The notes under the pieces were generated by a model. It had not been told where the DNA came from. It ran no database searches and saw nothing but the letters and a program-made list of their open reading frames with translations. Below, one piece after another: positions 23,926-31,173 of a stretch of 36,599 nt of DNA. The DNA is from Actinomycetota bacterium. GTDB lineage: Bacteria > Actinomycetota > Acidimicrobiia > Acidimicrobiales > Ilumatobacteraceae. Position numbers and translations under genes: made by a program. Where the stretch lies: assembly GCA_009919275.1 (NCBI GenBank), contig RGCG01000013.1:1-36599 (forward strand), given 5' to 3'. Every line of letters begins with the position of its first letter. Within the stretch, counting starts at the first letter, position 1.

Positions 23926-24852
23926 TCAATCGTCGAGGACGACCCCGCGTTGGGCGGTGATCGGGCCGTACACCTCGGGACGACGGTATCGCTCGAAGTC
24001 GAACAGCGTTTCTTTGTATTTCAGGCACCAATCGAGATCGCATCGGGCGACGAGGAGTTCGTCACCTGATGTGAAGGCCTGAGCGACGATCTGCCCAGAC
24101 GGGGCGATGATTGCCGATTGACCGAGGGAGTCGACGCCCTCTTCCACGCCACCCTTGGCCACACCGACCACCCAGGTTCCGTTTTGGTAGGCGCCGGATT
24201 GCATCACCAGGGCGTTGTGAAAGCCCTGAAGGATGTCTTGACTCGGGTCCGGAACGTAATGGATCGGTGTGTTGTAGCCGCACAGAATCAGCTCGACACC
24301 CTTGAGCCCCATGACTCGGTACGACTCGGGCCACCGGCGATCGTTGCAAATCATCATTCCGACGCGGCCGCCGAAGGCCTTCCACACGCCGAACCCCTCG
24401 GGACCCGGCTCGAAGTAATAGCGCTCGGCATGCTGGAAGGGTCTGTCGGGTTCGTGGTGTTCGTGGCCCGGAATGTGAACCTTGTGGTAGCGCCCCACGA
24501 TCGAACCATCACGTTCCACGAGGATCTGGGTGTTGAAACGGTGACCATCCTTCGTGTACTCGGCATAGCCGAGCGAAAACCCCAGACCCAGCTTTCTCGC
24601 GGCGTCGAACAGCGGTTGCGTCTCGCGCGATGGCATCTCGCGCTCGTACCAGTGGTCGGCTTCCGAGATGTCGTCGACGAACCAGCGGGGAAAGAATGTT
24701 GTCAACGCCAACTCCGGAAAAACAACGAGGTCGCACCCGTGACGGGCACCCTGTTCGAGGAGTGCAATGAGTCGCTTGACGGCGTCGGCACGGGAGTGTT
24801 CTCGCTGAATCGGGCCCATCTGCGCAGCGCCCACTGTGACAATTCTCGACAT
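23926..24852 (-). CDS. N-carbamoyl-D-amino acid hydrolase (nitrilase superfamily)
   Basis: This 308-residue cytoplasmic hydrolase would split an N-carbamoyl compound into amine, CO2 and ammonia. The Glu-Lys-Cys triad is at E47 (VVFPELAL), K124 (GRYHKVHIPG) and C169 (MMICNDRRWPE). The ICNDRRWPE block and HIPGHEHHEPDRPFQHAERYYFEPG are nearly diagnostic of D-carbamoylase (Agrobacterium enzyme: E47, K127, C172; 304 residues). It starts one base after the stop of the M20-type carbamoylase gene, so the two are co-translated. D-carbamoylases normally act after a hydantoinase, but none is encoded here. In this context the natural substrate may be a carbamoylated product of purine or pyrimidine ring opening; beta-ureidopropionase activity is a possible alternative. 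Confidence 0.92.
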   Translation of the reverse strand: MSRIVTVGAAQMGPIQREHSRADAVKRLIALLEQGARHGCDLVVFPELALTTFFPRWFVDDISEADHWYEREMPSRETQPLFDAARKLGLGFSLGYAEYTKDGHRFNTQILVERDGSIVGRYHKVHIPGHEHHEPDRPFQHAERYYFEPGPEGFGVWKAFGGRVGMMICNDRRWPESYRVMGLKGVELILCGYNTPIHYVPDPSQDILQGFHNALVMQSGAYQNGTWVVGVAKGGVEEGVDSLGQSAIIAPSGQIVAQAFTSGDELLVARCDLDWCLKYKETLFDFERYRRPEVYGPITAQRGVVLDD

Positions 24853-24853
24853 T

Positions 24854-26095
24854 TCAGAATTCCGTTTCGGTGAGGTCGAGCATGACCCGCATCAAGACGT
24901 TGGCGCCTTCGATGAGTTGCTCGGGTTCGGTGTGTTCTCGTGGGTTATGGCTGATCCCGTCTTTGCTGGGCACGAAGAGCATCGCCGTTGGGCACACTCG
25001 AGCGAGCATTTGCGCGTCGTGGCCGGCTCCGGACGGTAGCCGGCGGACGCGGTCATCCACCTCTGATGCCCGCCGCTCGATGATCTCGACGACCCGCGGG
25101 TCAAACTCGACCGGTTCGAATCGGGCGAGTTGCCGCTTCGAAATGGAGACACCCTCGTCTTGTTCGATCTGAAAACAGAAGGTGTCGATGAGATGCTCTG
25201 CGTCACGCAACGTGTCCTCGTCGGTGTTGCGCACGTCGAGAGTGACGGTTGCGCGTGCAGGAATCACATTGATCAGGTTGGGATGAAGATCGATTTTTCC
25301 CACGGTGCAGACCTGGTCACCGCCGAATCGCTCTGCGATCTCGCGCAGGTACACGGCCATCATGCCCGCGACGTAGGCCGGGTCGCGGCGTAGGTGCATG
25401 GGTGTCGTACCGGCGTGGTTGCTTTGACCGACGATCGTGAGTTCCTGCCATGAGATGCCCTGAACCCCCGTCACGGCGCCGAAGGTGAAGTTTTCGGCTT
25501 CGAGGACCGGGCCTTGCTCGATGTGGAGTTCCACAAAGGCGTGGGGTATCGGTCCGGGGCACGGCGACGTGCCCGCGTAACCGATCCGCACGAGTTCGTC
25601 ACCGAGGCGTTTGCCATCGATCGACACGACGTCGAGTGCTTCTTCGAGGCCCATACCCCCGACGTAGACCAGGCTTCCCAGCATGTCGGGCGCGAAGCGC
25701 GCGCCTTCTTCGTCGGTGAAGACGCCGACCGACAAGGGACGTGCGGGCGTGATTCCTTGCTCTTTGCACGACGCGATGATCTCGAGTCCGGCGAGGACAC
25801 CGTAGTTGCCGTCGTATTTTCCGCCCGTTCGCACGGTGTCGATGTGCGAACCCGTCATGACGGGCGCACCCTTCCCCACGTGCCAGGTGCCAAAAACGTT
25901 GCCGATTGCATCGACCGTCACTTCGAGGTCGAGCTCTCGCATCCACGAAACCACCAGATCGCGCCCTGCCTTGTCGTCGTCGGTCAGGGCGAGTCGACAC
26001 GAACCTCCGTCGCCCGTCGAACCGATGTCGCCGAGAGCGTCGAGCCTCGCCAGGAGGCGATTGCCGTCGATCGCTGGATGTGTCGTTGTCGTCAT
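24854..26095 (-). CDS. Zn-dependent N-carbamoyl-L-amino acid hydrolase / allantoate amidohydrolase family (M20)
   Basis: This 413-residue cytoplasmic enzyme has the dinuclear M20/M40 fold of L-carbamoylase (AmaB/HyuC), beta-ureidopropionase and allantoate amidohydrolase. Metal ligands are visible as H84 (GSHIDTV), D95 (KYDGNYGVLAGLE), the DEE at 128-130 (FTDEEGARF), H191 (ELHIEQGP) and a histidine in GISHNPREHT. The dimerisation lid contains GQSNHAGTTPMHLRRD, which binds the substrate carboxylate. It would remove a carbamoyl or ureido group. ATG at 26095 has GGAGG four bases upstream and a TATTCT box (26111-26116, minus strand) just before; an in-frame start further upstream overlaps the divergent gene. 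It is the first gene of the eight-gene minus-strand run. Confidence 0.92.
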   Translation of the reverse strand: MTTTTHPAIDGNRLLARLDALGDIGSTGDGGSCRLALTDDDKAGRDLVVSWMRELDLEVTVDAIGNVFGTWHVGKGAPVMTGSHIDTVRTGGKYDGNYGVLAGLEIIASCKEQGITPARPLSVGVFTDEEGARFAPDMLGSLVYVGGMGLEEALDVVSIDGKRLGDELVRIGYAGTSPCPGPIPHAFVELHIEQGPVLEAENFTFGAVTGVQGISWQELTIVGQSNHAGTTPMHLRRDPAYVAGMMAVYLREIAERFGGDQVCTVGKIDLHPNLINVIPARATVTLDVRNTDEDTLRDAEHLIDTFCFQIEQDEGVSISKRQLARFEPVEFDPRVVEIIERRASEVDDRVRRLPSGAGHDAQMLARVCPTAMLFVPSKDGISHNPREHTEPEQLIEGANVLMRVMLDLTETEF

Positions 26096-26110
26096 GGCGC
26101 CTCCGGTCCA

Positions 26111-26116
26111 AGAATA
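26111..26116 (-). promoter_or_regulatory. -10 box of the M20 carbamoylase operon (TATTCT) with a short SD leader
   Basis: On the minus strand TATTCT is followed by 15 bases that contain GGAGG, then the ATG at 26095. This unit has a short leader with a ribosome binding site, unlike most promoters here. Confidence 0.45.
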
Positions 26117-26127
26117 CGGACTCGGAC

Positions 26128-26133
26128 TAGGTT
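26128..26133 (+). promoter_or_regulatory. -10 box of the aminotransferase gene (TAGGTT)
   Basis: TAGGTT lies 8 bases before the ATG at 26142 on the plus strand, giving a near-leaderless transcript. It faces away from the carbamoylase promoter in the same 46-base gap. Confidence 0.45.
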
Positions 26134-26141
26134 GATCTGCC

Positions 26142-27506
26142 ATGCCGATGCACAGGTCGATCGACAGGACTCGGCTCGCCGCTCTTCATGACGCGGAGAG
26201 AAAGTTCTTCGAAGAAGCACACCCCCGGTCCCGCGAACTCGCTCTCGAGGCGCGTCGCAGTCTTCTGTCGGGAGTCCCGATGCCATGGATGACCCGTTGG
26301 CCCGGTTCGTTCCCCTTGACGGTCGCCTCGGCAGAGGGAAGTCGGTTCGTGGACGTTGATGGCATTGAATACGACGACTTTTGTCTCGGTGACACCGGGG
26401 CGATGACGGGGCACGCCCTGCCGTCGGTGGCTGAGGCACTTCACAACCAGGCCCGACGTGGCATCACCACGATGCTCCCGTCGGCTGATGCGACGTGGGT
26501 TGCAGACGAGTTGGCGCGTCGTTTCGGATTGCCGAAGTGGCAGATGGCCCTGTCCGCCACCGACGCCAACCGTTTCGTTCTTCGCTTGTCCCGCATGCTC
26601 ACCGGACGGCCGAAGGTCTGCGTGATGGACTGGTGTTACCACGGAACCGTCGATGAAACTCTCGCCATCATCGCTTCGGACGGCGCCGTGGTGAGTCGTC
26701 CCGGGGCGGTCGGCCCGCAGGTCGCTCCATCGCTCACCACAAAGGTGGTCCCGTTCAATGATGCCGGTGCGCTTGAGTCGGCTTTGGCGGCAGGAGACGT
26801 TGCATGCGTTCTCATGGAGCCCGCGCTCACCAACATCGGAATAGTCCTGCCCGAGCCGGGATATCTCGAAGAGGTTCGTCGCATCACACGTCAAGCGGGC
26901 ACGCTTTTGATCATCGACGAGACGCACACAATTTGCGCCGGACCCGGTGGCTGCACGATGGAATGGAACCTTGATCCGGATTTCTTCGTGATCGGGAAGC
27001 CGATTGGTGGGGGGATGCCCGCGGCGGCCTACGGGATGTCCGCAGCGGTGGCCTCGATGCTCGAAGATCGACTCTCGACGGACGATGTCGATGTCTCGGG
27101 AATCGGCGGCACTCTCACTGGCAACGCGTTGTCCCTTGCCGCTGTCCGCGCCACTCTGTCGGCGACACTCAGGGACGAGGACTTTCGTCGAATGATCCCA
27201 CTCGCCGTGGCATGGACCGATGGCGTGAAAAATGCCTACGAGGCCGCCGGGCTTCCTTGGCACGTTCAGAGGCTGGGTTGCCGCGCGGAATATTGGTTTT
27301 GCCCGCCGCCCAAGACGGGCGCCGATGCGGCCGCCGCGGTCGATCACGAGTTGGATTCATTCCTGCACTTGTATGCACTCAATCGTGGAATCCTGATGAC
27401 TCCTTTTCACAACATGGCGCTTTTTTCCCCGTTGCACACCATGGCGCAGGTCGATCACCACTCAGAAGTTTTCGCATCGGCAGTCGAGGCCCTGACATCG
27501 GCATGA
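26142..27506 (+). CDS. Class III aminotransferase, glutamate-1-semialdehyde aminotransferase-like
   Basis: This 454-residue PLP enzyme of fold type I contains the PLP lysine K286 in FFVIGKPIGGGMPAAAYG, the cofactor aspartate D259 in LLIIDETHT, and MLPSADATWVADELARRFGL, which resembles the GSAM branch. It has a longer N-terminus than HemL and differs from it (SATDANRFVLRLSRMLTGR, VMDWCYHGT), so it is probably a catabolic omega- or beta-amino acid aminotransferase rather than the heme enzyme. It is divergent from the two carbamoylases, whose products are amines, and shares an ATGA overlap with the downstream permease. I infer that it deaminates the decarbamoylated product. A second ATG at 26148 is also possible. 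Confidence 0.88.
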   Translation: MPMHRSIDRTRLAALHDAERKFFEEAHPRSRELALEARRSLLSGVPMPWMTRWPGSFPLTVASAEGSRFVDVDGIEYDDFCLGDTGAMTGHALPSVAEALHNQARRGITTMLPSADATWVADELARRFGLPKWQMALSATDANRFVLRLSRMLTGRPKVCVMDWCYHGTVDETLAIIASDGAVVSRPGAVGPQVAPSLTTKVVPFNDAGALESALAAGDVACVLMEPALTNIGIVLPEPGYLEEVRRITRQAGTLLIIDETHTICAGPGGCTMEWNLDPDFFVIGKPIGGGMPAAAYGMSAAVASMLEDRLSTDDVDVSGIGGTLTGNALSLAAVRATLSATLRDEDFRRMIPLAVAWTDGVKNAYEAAGLPWHVQRLGCRAEYWFCPPPKTGADAAAAVDHELDSFLHLYALNRGILMTPFHNMALFSPLHTMAQVDHHSEVFASAVEALTSA

Positions 27507-28246
27507 TCGCCTGGTTGGGCTCCGGCGACCTCGTTCTCGTCGCGGCAATCGTCGGATTTGCCGCGTGTGCGCAGATGGTGTCGGGTTTCGGTTTCGCCCT
27601 GATGGCGGTTCCGATGATGGGTCTCGTGATCGATCTGAAGACCGCGGTCGTGGTGTCGACCATTTGTGGAACGGCATCGAACACCTATCAGGCGATTTTT
27701 GATCGGCGGCATCGTGACGACGAACTCGTTCGGGTGTTGCTTCTCGCGTCGGCTGCCGGCATGCCTCTCGGCTTTCTTGTCCTGAAGCACGTCGCGGTTT
27801 CCACGTTGCAGATTGCGATCGGCGCCCTGGTGTTGGTGGCACTCGTCGCAGTCCTGCGTCGCGCTCCCGGCACGAAAAAGTTGGCGTCTTCCGTTGATTG
27901 GATTGCGGGCTTCCTGTCGGGAATTCTGGCGACGTCGACGTCAACGAACGGACCGCCGCTTGTTTTGCTGCTTCGATCGCGAGGCCTCAGCCCGGAAGTG
28001 TTTCGCGCAACGATCAACACCGTTTTCAGTGGAGTTGCGGTTTTGAGCATCTGTCTCTTCGCAATCGGCGGGCGCGTGACTTCCGAGGTCCTCGTCGGGG
28101 CCGTGGTTGCCGTCCCGGGTCTCGCGGTCGGCATGGCTCTCGGAGCGCGGCTTCGCGGGGCGCTGCCGGACAAGGTGTTCTGGCGTTTGGTCGCTGTGGT
28201 GTTGGCAGCCACGGCCGTGAGTTCGATCGCTTCAGGCCTGTTGTGA
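27503..28246 (+). CDS. TauE/SafE family (TSUP) membrane permease
   Basis: This 247-residue inner-membrane protein has about eight hydrophobic segments and the two-half TSUP layout: GFAACAQMVSGFGFALMAVPMMGLV in the first half and WIAGFLSGILATSTSTNGPPLVLLL in the second, both matching the conserved glycine-rich family repeats. TSUP proteins move organosulfur compounds or organic acids, often as exporters. The ATG at 27503 overlaps the aminotransferase stop as ATGA; a longer upstream frame lies inside that gene and is not membrane-like. The pairing suggests transport of a substrate or product of the aminotransferase, perhaps an oxo-acid; this is inferred. It converges on the MBL gene with four bases between stops. 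Confidence 0.9.
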   Translation: MIAWLGSGDLVLVAAIVGFAACAQMVSGFGFALMAVPMMGLVIDLKTAVVVSTICGTASNTYQAIFDRRHRDDELVRVLLLASAAGMPLGFLVLKHVAVSTLQIAIGALVLVALVAVLRRAPGTKKLASSVDWIAGFLSGILATSTSTNGPPLVLLLRSRGLSPEVFRATINTVFSGVAVLSICLFAIGGRVTSEVLVGAVVAVPGLAVGMALGARLRGALPDKVFWRLVAVVLAATAVSSIASGLL

Positions 28247-28250
28247 GTCG

Positions 28251-28973
28251 TCAGCGACCCGGGCCGAACCATTCCATCCACGCATCTTTGTCGCGCGTTC
28301 GATAGACGTAGTTCGACGTTCTGACGGTCGAAATTGGCGCGCTCGGGGGGGCCGAGTATTGATGTCCGGGATAGACGATCGTTTGGTCGGGCAATTTGGC
28401 CAGTGCCTGCAGGCTTTCGTACATCTGCTCGGGATCGGACCCGGGCAGGTCGGTACGTCCACATCCGTCGAGGAAGAGCGTGTCGCCCGAGACGAGACAA
28501 CCACAGGCGAGAAAGCATTGGCTGCCCGGCGTGTGTCCGGGGGTGTGAACGAACGTGATGTCGATTTCGCCGACCGTCAAGGTGTCTCCGGCTGCGTGTG
28601 CAACCAAATGTGAACGATCAACCTCCGTGGTGCGCACGACCCACGGCACTTCATCAGCGTTGACGTGGATGGGAACATCCTGCGATTCGAGAAGGTGGGC
28701 GATGCCGTCGATTCGGTAACCCATCATCGAGCCCCCGATGTGGTCGGGGTGGTAGTGCGTTGCAAGGACGCCCGTCAGGATCATTCCGTCAGCCTCGATG
28801 ATGCCGATCAGTTCGTCGACCGCGTACGCAGGGTCGACAATCACGCACTCCTTGGTCAACTTGTCGCCGAGGAGATACACGTAGTTGACCATCTGCGCAG
28901 CGAGACCGTTGCGGACCGCGAAGTCGCGGCCGGACAACAACTGGCGAAAGTAAAACCTGTCATCAGCGACCAT
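28251..28973 (-). CDS. Metallo-beta-lactamase fold hydrolase, glyoxalase II-like
   Basis: This 240-residue protein has the dinuclear metal signature of the glyoxalase II family: THYHPDHIGG (HxHxDH), HTPGHTPGS, SGDTLFLDGCGRTDLPG (bridging Asp) and YPGHQYS. It probably cleaves a thioester or related hydrolysable compound; persulfide dioxygenase-like proteins share the SGDTLFxxGCGRTD motif, and that is a real alternative. There is no signal peptide. ATG at 28973 lies six bases after a TAACCT box on the minus strand. It is divergent from the ProA-like gene across 33 bases. Confidence 0.9.
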   Translation of the reverse strand: MVADDRFYFRQLLSGRDFAVRNGLAAQMVNYVYLLGDKLTKECVIVDPAYAVDELIGIIEADGMILTGVLATHYHPDHIGGSMMGYRIDGIAHLLESQDVPIHVNADEVPWVVRTTEVDRSHLVAHAAGDTLTVGEIDITFVHTPGHTPGSQCFLACGCLVSGDTLFLDGCGRTDLPGSDPEQMYESLQALAKLPDQTIVYPGHQYSAPPSAPISTVRTSNYVYRTRDKDAWMEWFGPGR

Positions 28974-28979
28974 GCCGAC

Positions 28980-28985
28980 AGGTTA
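28980..28985 (-). promoter_or_regulatory. -10 box of the MBL-fold hydrolase (TAACCT), leaderless spacing
   Basis: On the minus strand TAACCT is followed by exactly six bases and the ATG at 28973. On the plus strand TACCCT (28991-28996) lies five bases away and probably serves the divergent ProA-like gene, ten bases before its ATG. Confidence 0.5.
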
Positions 28986-29006
28986 TGGCGTACCCTGTTC
29001 AACGCG

Positions 29007-30458
29007 ATGGACCGCTCGGACGACGTTGATGCACAGGCCGTGAAAGTCCTCGTCGGCGACGTTCTCGTCGACATGACGCCGGAGATGTCCGCGGCTCTTT
29101 CGTCGGGCGGCCGACTTGTCGGCCTGCGCTCGTCAGGATCAGTTCTCATCATCCCGGGGAATATTCGGAATGCCGTCAACGAGTCGGTCACCGCGGCACG
29201 CCGTGGTTTCGTCGAACTCCAACGTGTCGATCAGGGACGGGTTGATCGCTTTTTCGAGTACTTTGCCGACCTCGTCGACGACGACGCGTCGTTTGCCCCG
29301 GTGTTGCAAGCAAACGCCGAAGACGTGGCGATGGCTCGTTCAAGGGGGCGTTCCACGGGACGTCTCGTCATCTCGGAAAAGATGCGGCGCGACATGTCCG
29401 CGGGACTCAGGATGTGGGCCGGACTCGGGTTTTCACGACTCGGTCTGTCTTCGTCGCTCGACCACATCGGCTGGACCGTTGAATCATGGCGCGCACCACT
29501 CGGAGTGGTTGCCTTCGTATTCGAGGGACGGCCGAACGTCTTTGCCGACGCGACGGGAGTCTTGAAAAGCGGCAACTCGGTCGTGTTTCGCATCGGCAGT
29601 GATGCGCTGCGAACGGCCCGCGCAATCCGTGATCATGCGCTTTTCCCGGCACTCGACCGCGCGGGTCTGCCGCGAGAGGCCGTGAATCTCATCGACTCGG
29701 CTGAACATTCCGCAGGTTGGGCGTTGTTCGACGACTCGCGGTTGTCGTTGGCGGTCGCGCGCGGGTCAGGAGCAGCGGTCAGCCAGCTCGGAGAAATCGC
29801 GCGGCAGGCCGGGACTCCCGTGTCGCTGCACGGCACCGGTGGCGCGTGGATGATCGTCGGCTCGAACCTGCCGGGGCCACGCCTCACGTCGGCAATCGTT
29901 CACTCGCTCGACAGAAAAGTGTGCAACACGCTGAACACGCTCGTCGTTCTCGACGTCAACAGGACGAAGTCCTTGGAGGCGGTGGCTCACGCGCTGGGGG
30001 ATCTCGCTCGCGCCAGGGGCGGAAAAGTGATCGTTCATGCGGCAAAAGATGCGGATGGTCCGTTCTGGTCACAGGCGGAACTCGATGTGCAATTCGAGTC
30101 GATTGATCCCGGCGAAGAGTGGGAGTGGGACGAGACACCCGAGGTAACGGTGATGTGTGCGCGCAGTCTCGAGGAAGCTGTCGATAAGTTCAATCGTCAC
30201 AGTCCGCGGTTCGTCTTGTCGGTGCTGTCCGATGATGCGGACGAAGTGACATGGGCGTGGGAAAACTCCGAGTCACCCTTTTTCGGCGATGGCTTCACGC
30301 GATGGGTCGACGGCCAGTTCGCCCTCTCGCGTCCTGAACTGGGTTTGGCGAACTGGCAATCGGGACGACTTCTCGGCCGCGGAGGCGTCCTGTCCGGCGA
30401 TGGTGTTCACACGATGCGCCTACGGGTGCGGCAGGCTGACCCCGACCTGCACCGCTGA
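29007..30458 (+). CDS. ProA-like aldehyde dehydrogenase superfamily protein, N-terminally extended
   Basis: This 483-residue protein resembles gamma-glutamyl phosphate reductase (glutamate-5-semialdehyde dehydrogenase, ProA), which is normally about 415-420 residues. The ProA parts are ANAEDVAMARSRG, the GVVAFVFEGRPNVFADATG block followed by LKSGNSVVFRIGSDA (residues 166-200), TPVSLHGTGGAWMIVG, and the catalytic cysteine C306 in VCNTLNTLVV. The first ~60 residues (VLVGDVLVDMTPEMSAAL...VLIIPGNIRNAVNESVT) are extra. Several constant ProA positions differ (VARGSGAAV for IPRGG..LV), and no proB lies nearby. It may be a diverged proline enzyme or a dehydrogenase for another acyl phosphate or acyl-CoA. 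ATG at 29007 follows a TACCCT box by ten bases. Confidence 0.8.
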   Translation: MDRSDDVDAQAVKVLVGDVLVDMTPEMSAALSSGGRLVGLRSSGSVLIIPGNIRNAVNESVTAARRGFVELQRVDQGRVDRFFEYFADLVDDDASFAPVLQANAEDVAMARSRGRSTGRLVISEKMRRDMSAGLRMWAGLGFSRLGLSSSLDHIGWTVESWRAPLGVVAFVFEGRPNVFADATGVLKSGNSVVFRIGSDALRTARAIRDHALFPALDRAGLPREAVNLIDSAEHSAGWALFDDSRLSLAVARGSGAAVSQLGEIARQAGTPVSLHGTGGAWMIVGSNLPGPRLTSAIVHSLDRKVCNTLNTLVVLDVNRTKSLEAVAHALGDLARARGGKVIVHAAKDADGPFWSQAELDVQFESIDPGEEWEWDETPEVTVMCARSLEEAVDKFNRHSPRFVLSVLSDDADEVTWAWENSESPFFGDGFTRWVDGQFALSRPELGLANWQSGRLLGRGGVLSGDGVHTMRLRVRQADPDLHR

Positions 30459-30480
30459 GTCACTCGACGATGTCGGTGAC
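30459..30480. terminator. Hairpin between convergent ends, possible terminator
   Basis: GTCAC-T-CGAC, loop GAT, GTCG-GTGAC forms a 9-bp stem with a single bulged T directly after the ProA-like stop. It covers the last codons and stop of the convergent mycothiol-type gene. No T-tract follows on either strand, so a terminator role is only suggested. Confidence 0.35.
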
Positions 30481-31173
30481 GGGAAGGTCCATGTGGAGAA
30501 GCGCAGCGAGCCCATCGGGAAAGTCGCCCTTCCACGGGAGTCGAGCCGCTTGGGAAAAGCTTCGTCGACTCCCCGAGAGGCGCAGTAGTTCCCACACCGG
30601 AGGAACGCCGAGCGCGACCGAGTCGAGGTCGAGCTCGAGGCGCAGGTCACCCGAGCCGCATTCCCACGTTCTGCCGCCGGCGCGAAAACTGACACGACCG
30701 AAGCCTCTGCGATCGAGGTCGTTCGTCATGAGCCATACGGCAACTTCCATCGACGACATGACTCCACTCGCATCTCGTGCACCCGGTCGCTTGATCGCGT
30801 GACGAAGATCGTGTTCGTGCACGACCGTGTCGTAGCTCAGCGGAACAGCAAGACGACGGGTCTCGGCGGCCATCTCCTCAAACACCGGACCCATTGCCGA
30901 CCAGTCGTCGAGGAGACCATGGAGGGGAATGCCCCGACGCTCGTCAACGATTGAATCGACCCATGCCTGCGAGTCGGCGCCGGGCCCGTTGCCCCGAACA
31001 ATCTCCGCAGCGATGCCCGAAACGTGGGCGACGAGGTCGTGGACGTTCCATGCGGGACACGTCGGTACCGGCAAGGTCGCCCATTCGGCGGGCGCATCGA
31101 CGAGCAGTTCGGTGATGCGTGTGCGAGCAAGGAAGTACTCGTGGGCCAGGTAGGGAGCAGAGAATTGATTCAC
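30460..31173 (-). CDS. Maleylpyruvate isomerase family mycothiol-dependent protein (DinB_2 fold)
   Basis: This 237-residue cytoplasmic protein belongs to the TIGR03083/MDMPI_N family common in mycothiol-producing actinobacteria. The four-helix part contains VPTCPAWNVHDLVAHVSG (metal-ligand candidate H50), and the second metal-binding segment is VHEHDLRHAIKRPGARD (H119-H125). The C-terminal region (VSFRAGGRTWECGSGDLRLELD ...) is the usual beta-rich tail. Substrates are generally unknown; the founding enzyme isomerises maleylpyruvate with mycothiol. Its GTG start at 31173 overlaps the panC stop as GTGA, so it is translated with pantothenate genes, an association without obvious metabolic reason. 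It supports an actinobacterial host. Confidence 0.87.
   Translation of the reverse strand: MNQFSAPYLAHEYFLARTRITELLVDAPAEWATLPVPTCPAWNVHDLVAHVSGIAAEIVRGNGPGADSQAWVDSIVDERRGIPLHGLLDDWSAMGPVFEEMAAETRRLAVPLSYDTVVHEHDLRHAIKRPGARDASGVMSSMEVAVWLMTNDLDRRGFGRVSFRAGGRTWECGSGDLRLELDLDSVALGVPPVWELLRLSGSRRSFSQAARLPWKGDFPDGLAALLHMDLPVTDIVE

Noticed and set aside
26127-27347. A 406-codon minus-strand frame opposite the aminotransferase
   Set aside because: The plus-strand frame carries complete PLP-enzyme motifs; the minus frame has none.
28665-29006. N-terminal extension of the ProA-like protein by a further 114 residues
   Set aside because: That stretch is antisense to the MBL-fold gene and a TACCCT promoter-like box sits just before the ATG at 29007.
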